A stretch of 5,473 nt of DNA from an uncultured Eubacteriales bacterium (GTDB lineage Bacteria; Bacillota; Clostridia; Monoglobales; Monoglobaceae): NCBI GenBank assembly GCA_905201285.1, contig CAJKNM010000098.1, positions 1 to 5,473 on the forward strand, given 5' to 3'. The translations under genes and the position numbers were made by a program. The notes beneath the pieces are model-generated. The model searched no databases and was not told the DNA's origin. It saw only the letters and a list, made by a program, of their open reading frames with translations. Shown piece by piece: positions 1-5,473 of the stretch (position 1 is its first letter; every line of letters starts with the position of its first letter).

Positions 1-28
1 ATTTTTGTGAGTATATGCGGCGGAAGCC

Positions 29-57
29 TTGCGTTTTGACGAAATTTATAGTATAAT
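29..57 (+). promoter_or_regulatory. Putative sigma-A promoter of argD
   Basis: A perfect -10 hexamer TATAAT lies at 52-57, and TTGCGT at 29-34 stands 17 bases upstream as a weak -35 (3 of 6 matches to TTGACA). Transcription would then start near 64, giving a leader of about 30 bases before argD. An overlapping alternative pairs the better -35 TTGACG (36-41) with TATTAA (58-63) at 16-base spacing. Either places a promoter directly before argD, so argDF can probably be transcribed independently of whatever lies upstream. The assignment rests on motif matching only; AT-rich leaders produce -10-like hexamers by chance. Confidence 0.5.
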
Positions 58-59
58 TA

Positions 60-73
60 TTAATTAATATTAA
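60..73. promoter_or_regulatory. Possible ARG-box-like operator
   Basis: The 14 bases TTAATTAATATTAA have the layout of an ArgR half-site pair (TGAAT-4 W-ATTCA). They differ only at the two symmetric G and C positions, which are T and A here. The site overlaps the predicted transcription start of argD, where a repressor would act. ArgR/AhrC regulation of arginine genes is well established in Firmicutes. The site contains only A and T, so it may be chance in an AT-rich leader, and no second box is clear nearby. Confidence 0.2.
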
Positions 74-92
74 ACAGAAACGGGATGGGGAA

Positions 93-1283
93 ATGACGCT
101 TAGCGAGATAAGAGAACTTGACAGGAAGTATTATATGAATACATTCGGCGACAGAACGCCGCTTTGCTTCACGGGCGGAGACAGAATCGAACTGACCGCG
201 ACAGATGGGAAGGTTTATAAAGATTTTTTTGCCGGAATCGCGGTAAACTGCCTCGGCTATGGCCACAAGCGCCTGACGCGTGAGCTTTGCGACCAGGTAA
301 CGAAGGTTATTCATACGTCAAATATTTATTACGGAGAGTCACAGGCGAAGCTTGCGCAGGCGCTTGTGGAAAATACCTGTGCCGACAGAGTTTTTTTCTG
401 TAACAGCGGTGCGGAAGCAAACGAGGGCGCTATTAAACTTGCAAAAAAGTATTTTGTGATGAATGGTCAGCCTGAAAGGATTGAGTTTATTACATTGAAA
501 AATTCATTCCACGGCAGGACGCTTGCAACAGTAGCGGCAACAGGGCAGGAGAAGTATCAAAAACCATATAAACCTCTTCTTGAAAAATTTATTCATGTAG
601 AAATAAATGATACGGATGCGCTTAAAAGGACTGTTACCGATAAGACCGCCGCGATAATGGTCGAGCTTATTCAGGGCGAAAGCGGTGTCCATCCGATGAC
701 TCGCGAATATGTGGACGAGATAGTTAAAATTTGTAAGGAAAATGATATAATATTTATCGCTGATGAGATTCAGACGGGCGTCGGAAGGTGCGGCGAGCTT
801 TTCGCGCATCAGTATTACGGGGTTGAGCCGGACATCTTTACGATGGCGAAAGGCCTCGGCGGAGGAGTTCCCATCGGCGGCTTTGCGGCAAAGCAAAAAT
901 TCGCTGATGCGTTTGTCCCCGGTGACCACGGCACAACCTTTGGCGGAAACCCGCTTGCTATGCGGGCAGGCTGTGTGGTAATCGACGAAATGCTGAACGG
1001 CGGTGTGATAGATAATGCGAGAGAGGTCGGCGCATACTTCTTTGAAAAGCTGAATGAGCTGGCGGAAACAAGCGGGAAGATTGCAGAGGTCCGCGGAGCG
1101 GGACTTATGATAGGTATAGAATTTAAGGATGAAATCGCAAAGAGCACCGGTGCGGGAATGCGCGAAAAGGGTTATCTTGTCGGAACGATAGGAACAAAGG
1201 TGTTCAGAATTGTTCCGCCGCTGATAGTCACGAAGAATGACATAGACGGATTTATAGGGGCGCTCGGAAAGGTGCTTGCCTAA
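93..1283 (+). CDS. argD: Acetylornithine aminotransferase ArgD
   Basis: PLP-dependent class III aminotransferase of the cytoplasmic arginine pathway. It interconverts N-acetylglutamate 5-semialdehyde plus glutamate with N-acetylornithine plus 2-oxoglutarate. At 396 residues it has the usual ArgD length. Visible signatures are AGIAVNCLGYG (47-57), NSGAEANEGAIK (104-115, phosphate and cofactor site), SFHGRT (138-143, stacking on PLP), IADEIQTGVGR (222-232, with Asp224 binding the pyridine nitrogen), MAKGLGGG (251-258, with Lys253 the Schiff-base lysine), TTFGGNPLA (281-289), and FRIVPPL (371-377). The start at 93 is preferred because the N-terminal TLSEIRELDRKYYMNTFG resembles the N-terminal extension I recall from clostridial ArgDs. 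Its upstream purine run GGGATGGGG (82-90) is only 2 bases from the ATG. Met15 (135), with AGGAAG 6 bases upstream, is an alternative start. argF follows 45 bases downstream. Some ArgDs also act on N-succinyl-diaminopimelate in lysine synthesis; that cannot be excluded here. Confidence 0.95.
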   Translation: MTLSEIRELDRKYYMNTFGDRTPLCFTGGDRIELTATDGKVYKDFFAGIAVNCLGYGHKRLTRELCDQVTKVIHTSNIYYGESQAKLAQALVENTCADRVFFCNSGAEANEGAIKLAKKYFVMNGQPERIEFITLKNSFHGRTLATVAATGQEKYQKPYKPLLEKFIHVEINDTDALKRTVTDKTAAIMVELIQGESGVHPMTREYVDEIVKICKENDIIFIADEIQTGVGRCGELFAHQYYGVEPDIFTMAKGLGGGVPIGGFAAKQKFADAFVPGDHGTTFGGNPLAMRAGCVVIDEMLNGGVIDNAREVGAYFFEKLNELAETSGKIAEVRGAGLMIGIEFKDEIAKSTGAGMREKGYLVGTIGTKVFRIVPPLIVTKNDIDGFIGALGKVLA

Positions 1284-1328
1284 CCTGATATTACATAAAG
1301 AAATACATTTTAAGAAAGGATTTTTACA

Positions 1329-2258
1329 ATGAGCCTTGAACATTTTATAAGTATTCACAATATTACGACAGATGAATTCAAACATCTTATGGATTTGGGT
1401 TTCAGACTTAAAAAAGAAACAAAGCAGGGAATTCCCCATCCGATTTTGAGAGGAAAGGTTCTCGGTATGATTTTCACAAAGTCATCGACCAGGACAAGAA
1501 TTTCGTTTGAAACGGGAATGTACCAGCTGGGAGGTTATCCGATTTTTTTAAGTTCGCATGATATACAGCTCGGCAGGGGCGAAAGCATCTATGATACGGC
1601 CAATGTAATGAGCAGATTTGTTGACGGAATTATGATAAGAACCTATGCGCATCAGGATGTTTTAGACCTTGCAAGATTCGGAAGCGTGCCTGTGATTAAC
1701 GGCCTTACCGACCTTTTGCACCCTTGCCAGGTAATGGCTGACCTGATGACTGTATATGAGCACAAGGGAAGGCTTGAAGGTCTGAAACTTGCTTATATCG
1801 GCGACGGAAATAATATGGCACACTCGCTTCTTTACGGCTGTGCTAAAGCGGGAATGGATATATCTGTTGCGACACCTGAAGGCTATGAGCCTGACGCAGA
1901 GATAGTTCAAAACGCTAAAGACGACGCTAAGGAAACGGGAAGCAAAATCGTTGTGACCTATGACCCGGTTGAGGCAATGACCGACGCCGATGTTGTCTGC
2001 ACCGACACATGGGTAAGTATGGGTCAGGAGGCCGAAAAGGCAGAGAGAATTAAAATCTTCAAGGATTATCAGATTAATTCTGAGCTTTTTGAAAAGTCAA
2101 AGGACGACAGCATATTTATTCACTGCCTGCCGGCTTACCGCGGTTATGAGGTTACTGAGGATATAATAGACGGGCCGAGGTCGGTAATCTTCGATGAGGC
2201 CGAAAATCGACTGCACGCACAGAAGGCTGTTCTCGCCGCGGTTATGGGTAAGATTTAA
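1329..2258 (+). CDS. argF: Ornithine carbamoyltransferase, anabolic type
   Basis: Cytoplasmic transferase that joins carbamoyl phosphate and ornithine to give citrulline, normally as a homotrimer. The 309 residues match the family length of about 300-335. The N-terminal carbamoyl-phosphate domain carries SSTRTR (52-57), whose family role is phosphate binding, and HPCQ (131-134). The C-terminal ornithine domain carries DTWVSMGQE (226-234, the SMG loop), HCLPAYRG (265-272, with Cys266 at the ornithine site) and the end segment ENRLHAQKA (292-300). DTWVSMG and HCLP distinguish it from aspartate carbamoyltransferase. The ATG at 1329 has AAGGA at 1316-1320, 8 bases upstream. It lies 45 bases after argD with no terminator between, so the two are probably cotranscribed. 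argF is preferred over the catabolic arcB because argD is next door and no arcA or arcC is visible. Nothing in the sequence looks damaged. Confidence 0.95.
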   Translation: MSLEHFISIHNITTDEFKHLMDLGFRLKKETKQGIPHPILRGKVLGMIFTKSSTRTRISFETGMYQLGGYPIFLSSHDIQLGRGESIYDTANVMSRFVDGIMIRTYAHQDVLDLARFGSVPVINGLTDLLHPCQVMADLMTVYEHKGRLEGLKLAYIGDGNNMAHSLLYGCAKAGMDISVATPEGYEPDAEIVQNAKDDAKETGSKIVVTYDPVEAMTDADVVCTDTWVSMGQEAEKAERIKIFKDYQINSELFEKSKDDSIFIHCLPAYRGYEVTEDIIDGPRSVIFDEAENRLHAQKAVLAAVMGKI

Positions 2259-2279
2259 CAGAGCGAGTTACGGAATTCG

Positions 2280-2307
2280 GCGAAAATTTTAAAGCGAAAA
2301 TTTTAAA
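2280..2307. repeat. Perfect 14-bp tandem direct repeat
   Basis: The unit GCGAAAATTTTAAA occurs twice without a gap or mismatch, at 2280-2293 and 2294-2307. Each unit contains the self-complementary octamer AAAATTTT. The two octamers could pair with one another around a 6-base loop, but the stem would be all A-T and weak, and no T run follows, so a terminator is unlikely. The repeat ends directly before the GNAT gene's Shine-Dalgarno site. Slippage duplication, part of a dispersed intergenic repeat, or a doubled protein-binding site are all possible. Confidence 0.85.
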
Positions 2308-2308
2308 C

Positions 2309-2315
2309 GGAAGTG
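2309..2315 (+). promoter_or_regulatory. Ribosome binding site deciding GNAT start
   Basis: GGAAGTG matches the Shine-Dalgarno core GGAGGTG at 6 of 7 bases and ends 6 bases before the ATG at 2322. The in-frame GTG at 2313 lies inside this site and has no good site of its own upstream, so the ATG is the better start. Confidence 0.7.
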
Positions 2316-2321
2316 ATACAA

Positions 2322-2807
2322 ATGGAAAACAGTTTTTACGCTTTTGAGGTCAAGTCGGCGACGGAAGAGGACATACCGGCGATACACAAGATTACTCATG
2401 ACGCTTTTTTGAAGTATTGTGAGATGGCGGAACTTGATTATAATATAGAGGCATTGACGGAAACGTATGATGATATAAGGCATGATATAGAAACAAAGAA
2501 TGTCTTTGTTGTTCGTATAGACGATGAGCCGGTCGGAGCGGTAAGAATCGAACTTCTTCCCGATAATGAAGCGTATTTAAGCCGATTTGCGGTTGCGAGC
2601 AGTAACCGCAACAACGGCATAGGCAAGATTTTGATGAAGGTAGTGGACAAGGTTATGAAGGAGAACAACGTCAAAATCTTAAAGCTTCACACCTGTTCAA
2701 AGGTTACGGCGCTTATCAGATTTTATTACGGACGAGGTTTTTATATATCGGATGTCGAATACAGCCGCGGCTATGCAAGAGCCGAGCTGGTTAAGGAATA
2801 TAAATAA
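2322..2807 (+). CDS. GNAT family N-acetyltransferase, substrate unknown
   Basis: Predicted cytoplasmic acetyl-CoA-dependent N-acetyltransferase of 161 residues, a typical single-domain GNAT length. The N-terminal strand and helix are FEVKSATEEDIPAIHKI (8-24). The central strands VFVVRIDDEPVGAVRIEL (61-78) lead into motif A, LSRFAVASSNRNNGIGKILM (86-105). There Arg96-Asn-Asn-Gly99-Ile-Gly101 fits the R/Q-x-x-G-x-G/A pyrophosphate loop. Motif B is LIRFYYGRGFY (131-141). An in-frame GTG at 2313 would add three residues, but its bases form part of the Shine-Dalgarno site of the ATG, so the ATG at 2322 is chosen. Two in-frame TAA stops lie in tandem at 2805-2810. It sits between argF and asnS, 26 bases before the latter. 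A role as a short N-acetylglutamate synthase is conceivable from context, but no residues point to it. The acceptor could be a small amine, an amino acid or a protein. Confidence 0.85.
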   Translation: MENSFYAFEVKSATEEDIPAIHKITHDAFLKYCEMAELDYNIEALTETYDDIRHDIETKNVFVVRIDDEPVGAVRIELLPDNEAYLSRFAVASSNRNNGIGKILMKVVDKVMKENNVKILKLHTCSKVTALIRFYYGRGFYISDVEYSRGYARAELVKEYK

Positions 2808-2815
2808 TAAAAATT

Positions 2816-2827
2816 AAGGATTGGGGG
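2816..2827 (+). promoter_or_regulatory. Shine-Dalgarno region of asnS
   Basis: AAGGA (2816-2820) lies 13 bases from the ATG at 2834, which is rather far. A run of five G (2823-2827) lies 6 bases away. Either or both could pair with the 16S rRNA tail; the second has better spacing but is less canonical. Confidence 0.4.
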
Positions 2828-2833
2828 ATAAAA

Positions 2834-4213
2834 ATGAAGATAAAACAGTTGTTTACAGGCAAGCCCTGTGACGGAACAGAGGTAGAGGTTAACGGTTGGG
2901 TGAGGACGCTTCGCGTCTCAAAGAACTTTGGGTTTATTGAGCTTAACGACGGCTCATACTTTAAAAATCTGCAAGTCGTAATTGAAGCAGACAGCCTTTC
3001 AAATTATGCTGAGGTTTCAAAGCTGAATGTCGGCTCGGCGCTTAGAGTGAAGGGTACACTTGTTCTTACGCCCGATGCTAAACAGCCGTTTGAGGTTAAG
3101 GCAGCAGAGGTTATGATTGAGGGGACAAGCACTCCTGACTATCCGCTTCAAAAGAAGCGTCACTCGTTTGAGTATCTGCGTACAATTCCGCACCTCAGAC
3201 CGAGAACAAACACATTTGCGGCGGTTTTCCGCGTGCGTTCGCTCACCGCTTATGCAATCCATAAATTCTTTAACGAGCGCGGCTTTGTCTATGTGCATAC
3301 CCCGCTTATTACCGGAAGCGACTGTGAGGGTGCGGGCGAGATGTTCCGCGTGACAACGCTTGATCTTCAGAATGTACCGAAAACCGAGGACGGAAAGGTA
3401 GATTATACAAAAGACTTTTTCTCACGCGAGAGTTCGCTTACCGTAAGCGGCCAGCTTGAGGGCGAGGACTTTGCTATGGCATTCGGCGATATTTATACCT
3501 TTGGGCCGACCTTCCGTGCGGAAAATTCAAACACCACAAGGCACGCGGCGGAATTTTGGATGATTGAACCTGAGATTGCATTTGCTGACCTTGAAGATGA
3601 TATGGAGCTTGCTGAGGATATGCTCAAGTACGTAATAAATTATGTACTTGAGAACGCCCCCGAGGAGATGAAATTCTTTAACAGCTTTGTGGACAGGGGC
3701 CTGCTCGAAAGACTTCATAACGTGGTGTCAAACGACTTTGGAAGAGTGACATACACAAAGGCAATTGAGCTTCTTGAAAACAGCGGCAAGGAGTTTGAAT
3801 ATCCGGTCGAGTGGGGCTGTGACCTCCAGACCGAACACGAACGTTATCTCACCGAAGAAATCTTTAAAAAGCCGATTTTTGTAACCGATTATCCAAAGGA
3901 TATAAAGGCATTTTATATGCGCCTTAATGATGACGGAAAGACGGTTGCTGCTATGGATTGTCTTGTTCCCGGAATCGGTGAAATTATAGGCGGAAGCCAG
4001 AGAGAAGAACGTATGGACGTTCTTGAAGCAAGAATGAAGGAGCTCGGCTTAAAGGAAGAGGATTATGTTCATTATCTTGATTTAAGGCGTTTTGGCGGAA
4101 CAAAGCACGCGGGTTATGGCCTTGGATTTGAAAGAGCAATTATGTATCTGACGGGTATGGGGAATATCCGTGACGTTCTTCCTTATCCGAGAACGGTAAA
4201 TAACTTATATTAA
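2834..4213 (+). CDS. asnS: Asparaginyl-tRNA synthetase
   Basis: Class IIb aminoacyl-tRNA synthetase that charges tRNA-Asn with asparagine using ATP, in the cytoplasm as a homodimer. At 459 residues it is close to the usual length of about 460. An N-terminal OB-fold anticodon-binding domain covers about 15-97 (VEVNGWVRTLRVSKNFGFIEL at 17-37). Motif 1, at the dimer interface, lies around 141-160 and ends in VHTPLITGSDCEGAGEMF. Motif 2 is TFRAENSNTTRHAAEFWMIEPE (226-247), with Arg228 and Glu230 of the FRAE signature. WGCDLQTEHE (327-336) is a segment characteristic of AsnRS and distinguishes it from AspRS. Motif 3 is GYGLGFERAIMYLTGMGNIRD (427-447), with the ATP-binding Arg434. The sequence is intact. 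The downstream TPR gene begins 15 bases after its stop and uses a Shine-Dalgarno site overlapping that stop, so the two are translationally close. Confidence 0.97.
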   Translation: MKIKQLFTGKPCDGTEVEVNGWVRTLRVSKNFGFIELNDGSYFKNLQVVIEADSLSNYAEVSKLNVGSALRVKGTLVLTPDAKQPFEVKAAEVMIEGTSTPDYPLQKKRHSFEYLRTIPHLRPRTNTFAAVFRVRSLTAYAIHKFFNERGFVYVHTPLITGSDCEGAGEMFRVTTLDLQNVPKTEDGKVDYTKDFFSRESSLTVSGQLEGEDFAMAFGDIYTFGPTFRAENSNTTRHAAEFWMIEPEIAFADLEDDMELAEDMLKYVINYVLENAPEEMKFFNSFVDRGLLERLHNVVSNDFGRVTYTKAIELLENSGKEFEYPVEWGCDLQTEHERYLTEEIFKKPIFVTDYPKDIKAFYMRLNDDGKTVAAMDCLVPGIGEIIGGSQREERMDVLEARMKELGLKEEDYVHYLDLRRFGGTKHAGYGLGFERAIMYLTGMGNIRDVLPYPRTVNNLY

Positions 4214-4220
4214 AGGACGG
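4212..4220 (+). promoter_or_regulatory. Ribosome binding site overlapping asnS stop
   Basis: AAAGGACGG begins within the asnS TAA stop (4211-4213) and ends 8 bases before the ATG at 4229. Ribosomes finishing asnS would be placed at this site, which suggests coupled expression and supports the 4229 start. Confidence 0.6.
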
Positions 4221-4228
4221 TAAATCTG

Positions 4229-5002
4229 ATGAAAATATTCGGAATGGATTTATGGCGGATAATTCTGTGTATTATACTGATAGCCATAGTAATAAAGAGA
4301 GCGGACATTGTTGCTTTTTTTGCAAAACTGAAGTTTAATAAACGTGATAACGAAGGAGCGCTGAAGATTTTCAGAATAGCCGATAAGGTAGGAAACCTCA
4401 GCGTTACAAACAAAGAATTATACGGATATGTTCTTCTTCGCTGTGGGTTTGTTGAGGAAGCAAATGTTCAGCTGAGAGAAATCCTGCCGCTTACCGCGAG
4501 GGGCAGCGCAAAGAGAAACCAGCTGAAGAACCTTATAGCCCTTACCCTCTGGAAGAGCGGAAGCCTTGACGAGGCGATAGAAGAGCTTGAAGAGGTTGTT
4601 GAAAGCGGATATAAGAATACACAGATTTATCAGAACCTGGGTATTCTGTATAATCTGAGCGGCAATCACGATAAGGCAAGGCGCTTTAATGAAGAGGCGT
4701 ATGACTATAATAAGGATGACAATATAATTACCGATAACCTTGCGGATTGTTATGCGATTTGCGGTGAATATGAAAAGGCGGCTGAATTGTATGATGAGCT
4801 TTTAAGCCGTGATCCTGAGCCGCATTTCCCCGAGGCATATTACGGCTGCGGACGGGTTCTTATTGAACTCGGCAGGTATGACGAAGGAATTAAACTTATC
4901 GAAAAATCCTTGACAAAGCCGTTTTCCTTCCTCAGTATCAGAACAAAAGAAGAGGTTGAACAGCTTCTTGAAGAAGAAAAGAAAAAGCATAGTTCAAAAT
5001 AA
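4229..5002 (+). CDS. Membrane-anchored tetratricopeptide repeat protein
   Basis: A 257-residue protein of unknown function. One hydrophobic segment at about 8-22 (LWRIILCIILIAIVI) is followed by basic residues (KR at 23-24, KLKFNKR at 33-39), so the bulk is predicted to lie on the cytoplasmic side as a single-pass protein. The rest is helical with TPR-like pairs. The clearest are about 99-130 (LKNLIALTLWKSGSLDEAIEELEEVV), 133-164 (YQNLGILYNLSGNHDKARRFNEEA), 167-198 (TDNLADCYAICGEYEKAAELYDELL) and 201-232 (PEAYYGCGRVLIELGRYDEGIKLIEKSL). A degenerate repeat lies near 63-92. The tail 240-257 is highly charged (EEVEQLLEEEKKKHSSK). TPRs are protein-protein scaffolds and no enzymatic motif is visible. 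It lies 15 bases after asnS and 18 bases before an ECF S component. The context does not define its partner, and cotranscription need not mean shared function. Confidence 0.85.
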   Translation: MKIFGMDLWRIILCIILIAIVIKRADIVAFFAKLKFNKRDNEGALKIFRIADKVGNLSVTNKELYGYVLLRCGFVEEANVQLREILPLTARGSAKRNQLKNLIALTLWKSGSLDEAIEELEEVVESGYKNTQIYQNLGILYNLSGNHDKARRFNEEAYDYNKDDNIITDNLADCYAICGEYEKAAELYDELLSRDPEPHFPEAYYGCGRVLIELGRYDEGIKLIEKSLTKPFSFLSIRTKEEVEQLLEEEKKKHSSK

Positions 5003-5007
5003 TTATA

Positions 5008-5014
5008 AGAGGTG
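5008..5014 (+). promoter_or_regulatory. Ribosome binding site of ECF S-component gene
   Basis: AGAGGTG is a good Shine-Dalgarno match ending 6 bases before the ATG at 5021. It fixes the start of the truncated gene and lies in the 18-base gap after the TPR gene. Confidence 0.6.
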
Positions 5015-5020
5015 AAAGTT

Positions 5021-5473
5021 ATGGACACAAAAACAAAGAAGATAGTCAGAATAGCAATGTTTACCGCGCTTGCGGCGGTTCTTACGATGTTTCCGCACTT
5101 CCCTACGGCGACCGGCTATGTGCATTTCGGAGACAGCGTAATTTATATCGCGGCGGCGTTCTTCGGCCCTCTTGCGGGTGCAATCGTCGGCGGTGTTGGT
5201 CATGCCCTGGCTGATTTGATGTCGGGTTATCCGGTGTATATTCCAATTACATTTGTTGTTAAGGCAATCATGGGTTATGTAACGGGCAAGCTTTTGTACC
5301 AACATAAATTTGCTCCGGGTCGTGTGGCTGTTACCGCGGTGATTGATTTGTTTATAGTAACGGTCGGTTATTTTATACCCGAAATATTTATGTACGGATT
5401 CGCGGCGGCACTTAATGTGTTCATTTCATCACCGCTTCAATGGCTGATGAGCGTTGCGGCTTTCGCAATCCTC
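5021..5473 (+). CDS. ECF transporter S component (partial, 3' end missing)
   Basis: Integral membrane substrate-binding subunit of an energy-coupling factor vitamin importer. 151 codons are read from the ATG with no stop before the window edge. Related proteins are usually about 170-200 residues, so only the C-terminal helix or so is probably missing. The short basic start MDTKTKKIVR leads into helix 1 (10-25). Helix 2 spans about 37-56 (FGDSVIYIAAAFFGPLAGAIVGG), then the signature HALADLMSGYPVYIPITFVVKAIMGY (61-86), and further helices at about 103-119 and 122-150. GYVHFGDS followed by the GP-GG-ADL-GYP-P-T-K-G pattern is typical, as I recall it, of the ECF-ribofla_trS/HmpT-like group (Pfam PF07155). 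Substrate cannot be named: riboflavin, thiamine precursor or another vitamin are all possible. The shared EcfA/EcfA'/EcfT module is not in the window, as expected for group II systems. The gene lies 18 bases after the TPR gene, so it is probably cotranscribed. Confidence 0.85.
   Translation, partial: MDTKTKKIVRIAMFTALAAVLTMFPHFPTATGYVHFGDSVIYIAAAFFGPLAGAIVGGVGHALADLMSGYPVYIPITFVVKAIMGYVTGKLLYQHKFAPGRVAVTAVIDLFIVTVGYFIPEIFMYGFAAALNVFISSPLQWLMSVAAFAIL

Larger units (their letters stand above)
2259..2321. other. Intergenic gap between argF and GNAT gene
   Basis: This 63-base spacer is the longest between genes in the window after the argD leader. It holds a perfect 14-bp tandem repeat and the Shine-Dalgarno site of the next gene. 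I see no GC-rich hairpin followed by a T run, and no convincing -35/-10 pair. Read-through from argF into the downstream genes is therefore plausible. Confidence 0.5.

Noticed and set aside
19..28. GGC-GGAA-GCC mini hairpin before argD
   Set aside because: A three-pair stem without extension or a following T tract is too weak to be a terminator or attenuator.
1..39. A 12-codon open frame ending in TGA at 37-39 (IFVSICGGSLAF), possibly the tail of an upstream gene
   Set aside because: It is too short to judge and resembles no C-terminus I know, including ArgB or ArgJ. It also overlaps the predicted -35 region, and another frame is open here too.
1284..1328. Possible second ARG box or promoter between argD and argF
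   Set aside because: The stretch is AT-rich, but I found no paired half-sites of the TGAAT/ATTCA type and no -35/-10 pair with proper spacing. Only the argF Shine-Dalgarno site is supported.
504..1439. A 311-residue open frame on the minus strand across argD and the start of argF
   Set aside because: It lies antisense to two unmistakable enzymes, is rich in Cys, His and Arg with no recognisable domain, and runs across the argD-argF gap. It is best explained as a shadow of the codon bias on the other strand.
2280..2307. The paired AAAATTTT octamers as an intrinsic terminator of argF
   Set aside because: The stem would be entirely A-T and unstable, and the T run expected after a terminator is absent.
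2313..2321. GTG start at 2313 for the GNAT gene
   Set aside because: The GTG lies inside the Shine-Dalgarno match GGAAGTG that serves the ATG at 2322, and it has no suitable site upstream.
5003..5305. A 100-residue minus-strand open frame under the ECF S-component gene
   Set aside because: The + strand frame has a Shine-Dalgarno site and clear S-component motifs. The antisense product is Arg/His/Cys-rich and featureless.

Overview
The window is 5.5 kb of bacterial chromosome with every gene on the + strand. It holds five complete genes and one gene cut by the right edge. Base composition is moderate to slightly AT-rich. Most genes have purine-rich Shine-Dalgarno sites, Ile ATA and Arg AGA/AGG codons are used freely, and intergenic gaps are short and AT-rich. 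The proteins look like those of anaerobic Firmicutes (Clostridia). My best guess is a gut-type Oscillospiraceae/Ruminococcaceae relative; this is inference from protein style and not a database match.

Left part (1-2258): a 92-base leader with a plausible sigma-A promoter and an AT-only palindrome resembling an ARG box leads into argD (acetylornithine aminotransferase, 93-1283). argF (ornithine carbamoyltransferase, 1329-2258) follows 45 bases later. The two enzymes act close together in arginine synthesis: ArgD makes N-acetylornithine, and once the acetyl group is removed ArgF turns ornithine into citrulline.

Middle (2259-2833): a 63-base gap containing a perfect 14-bp tandem duplication, then a small GNAT-fold N-acetyltransferase of unknown substrate (2322-2807).

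Right part (2834-5473): asnS (asparaginyl-tRNA synthetase, 2834-4213), a membrane-anchored tetratricopeptide-repeat protein of unknown role (4229-5002), and the first 151 codons of an ECF-type vitamin transporter S component (from 5021, running off the window). Gaps here are 26, 15 and 18 bases, so GNAT-asnS-TPR-ECF S is probably one transcript, perhaps continuous with argDF, since I see no terminator anywhere.

Most of the window is ordinary housekeeping and biosynthesis. I see no mobile element, CRISPR array, tRNA, rRNA or riboswitch, and nothing that amounts to a new multi-gene system. The items worth a second look are the duplicated intergenic element, the unassigned GNAT beside arginine genes, the anchored TPR protein linked to asnS, and the possible ArgR site.
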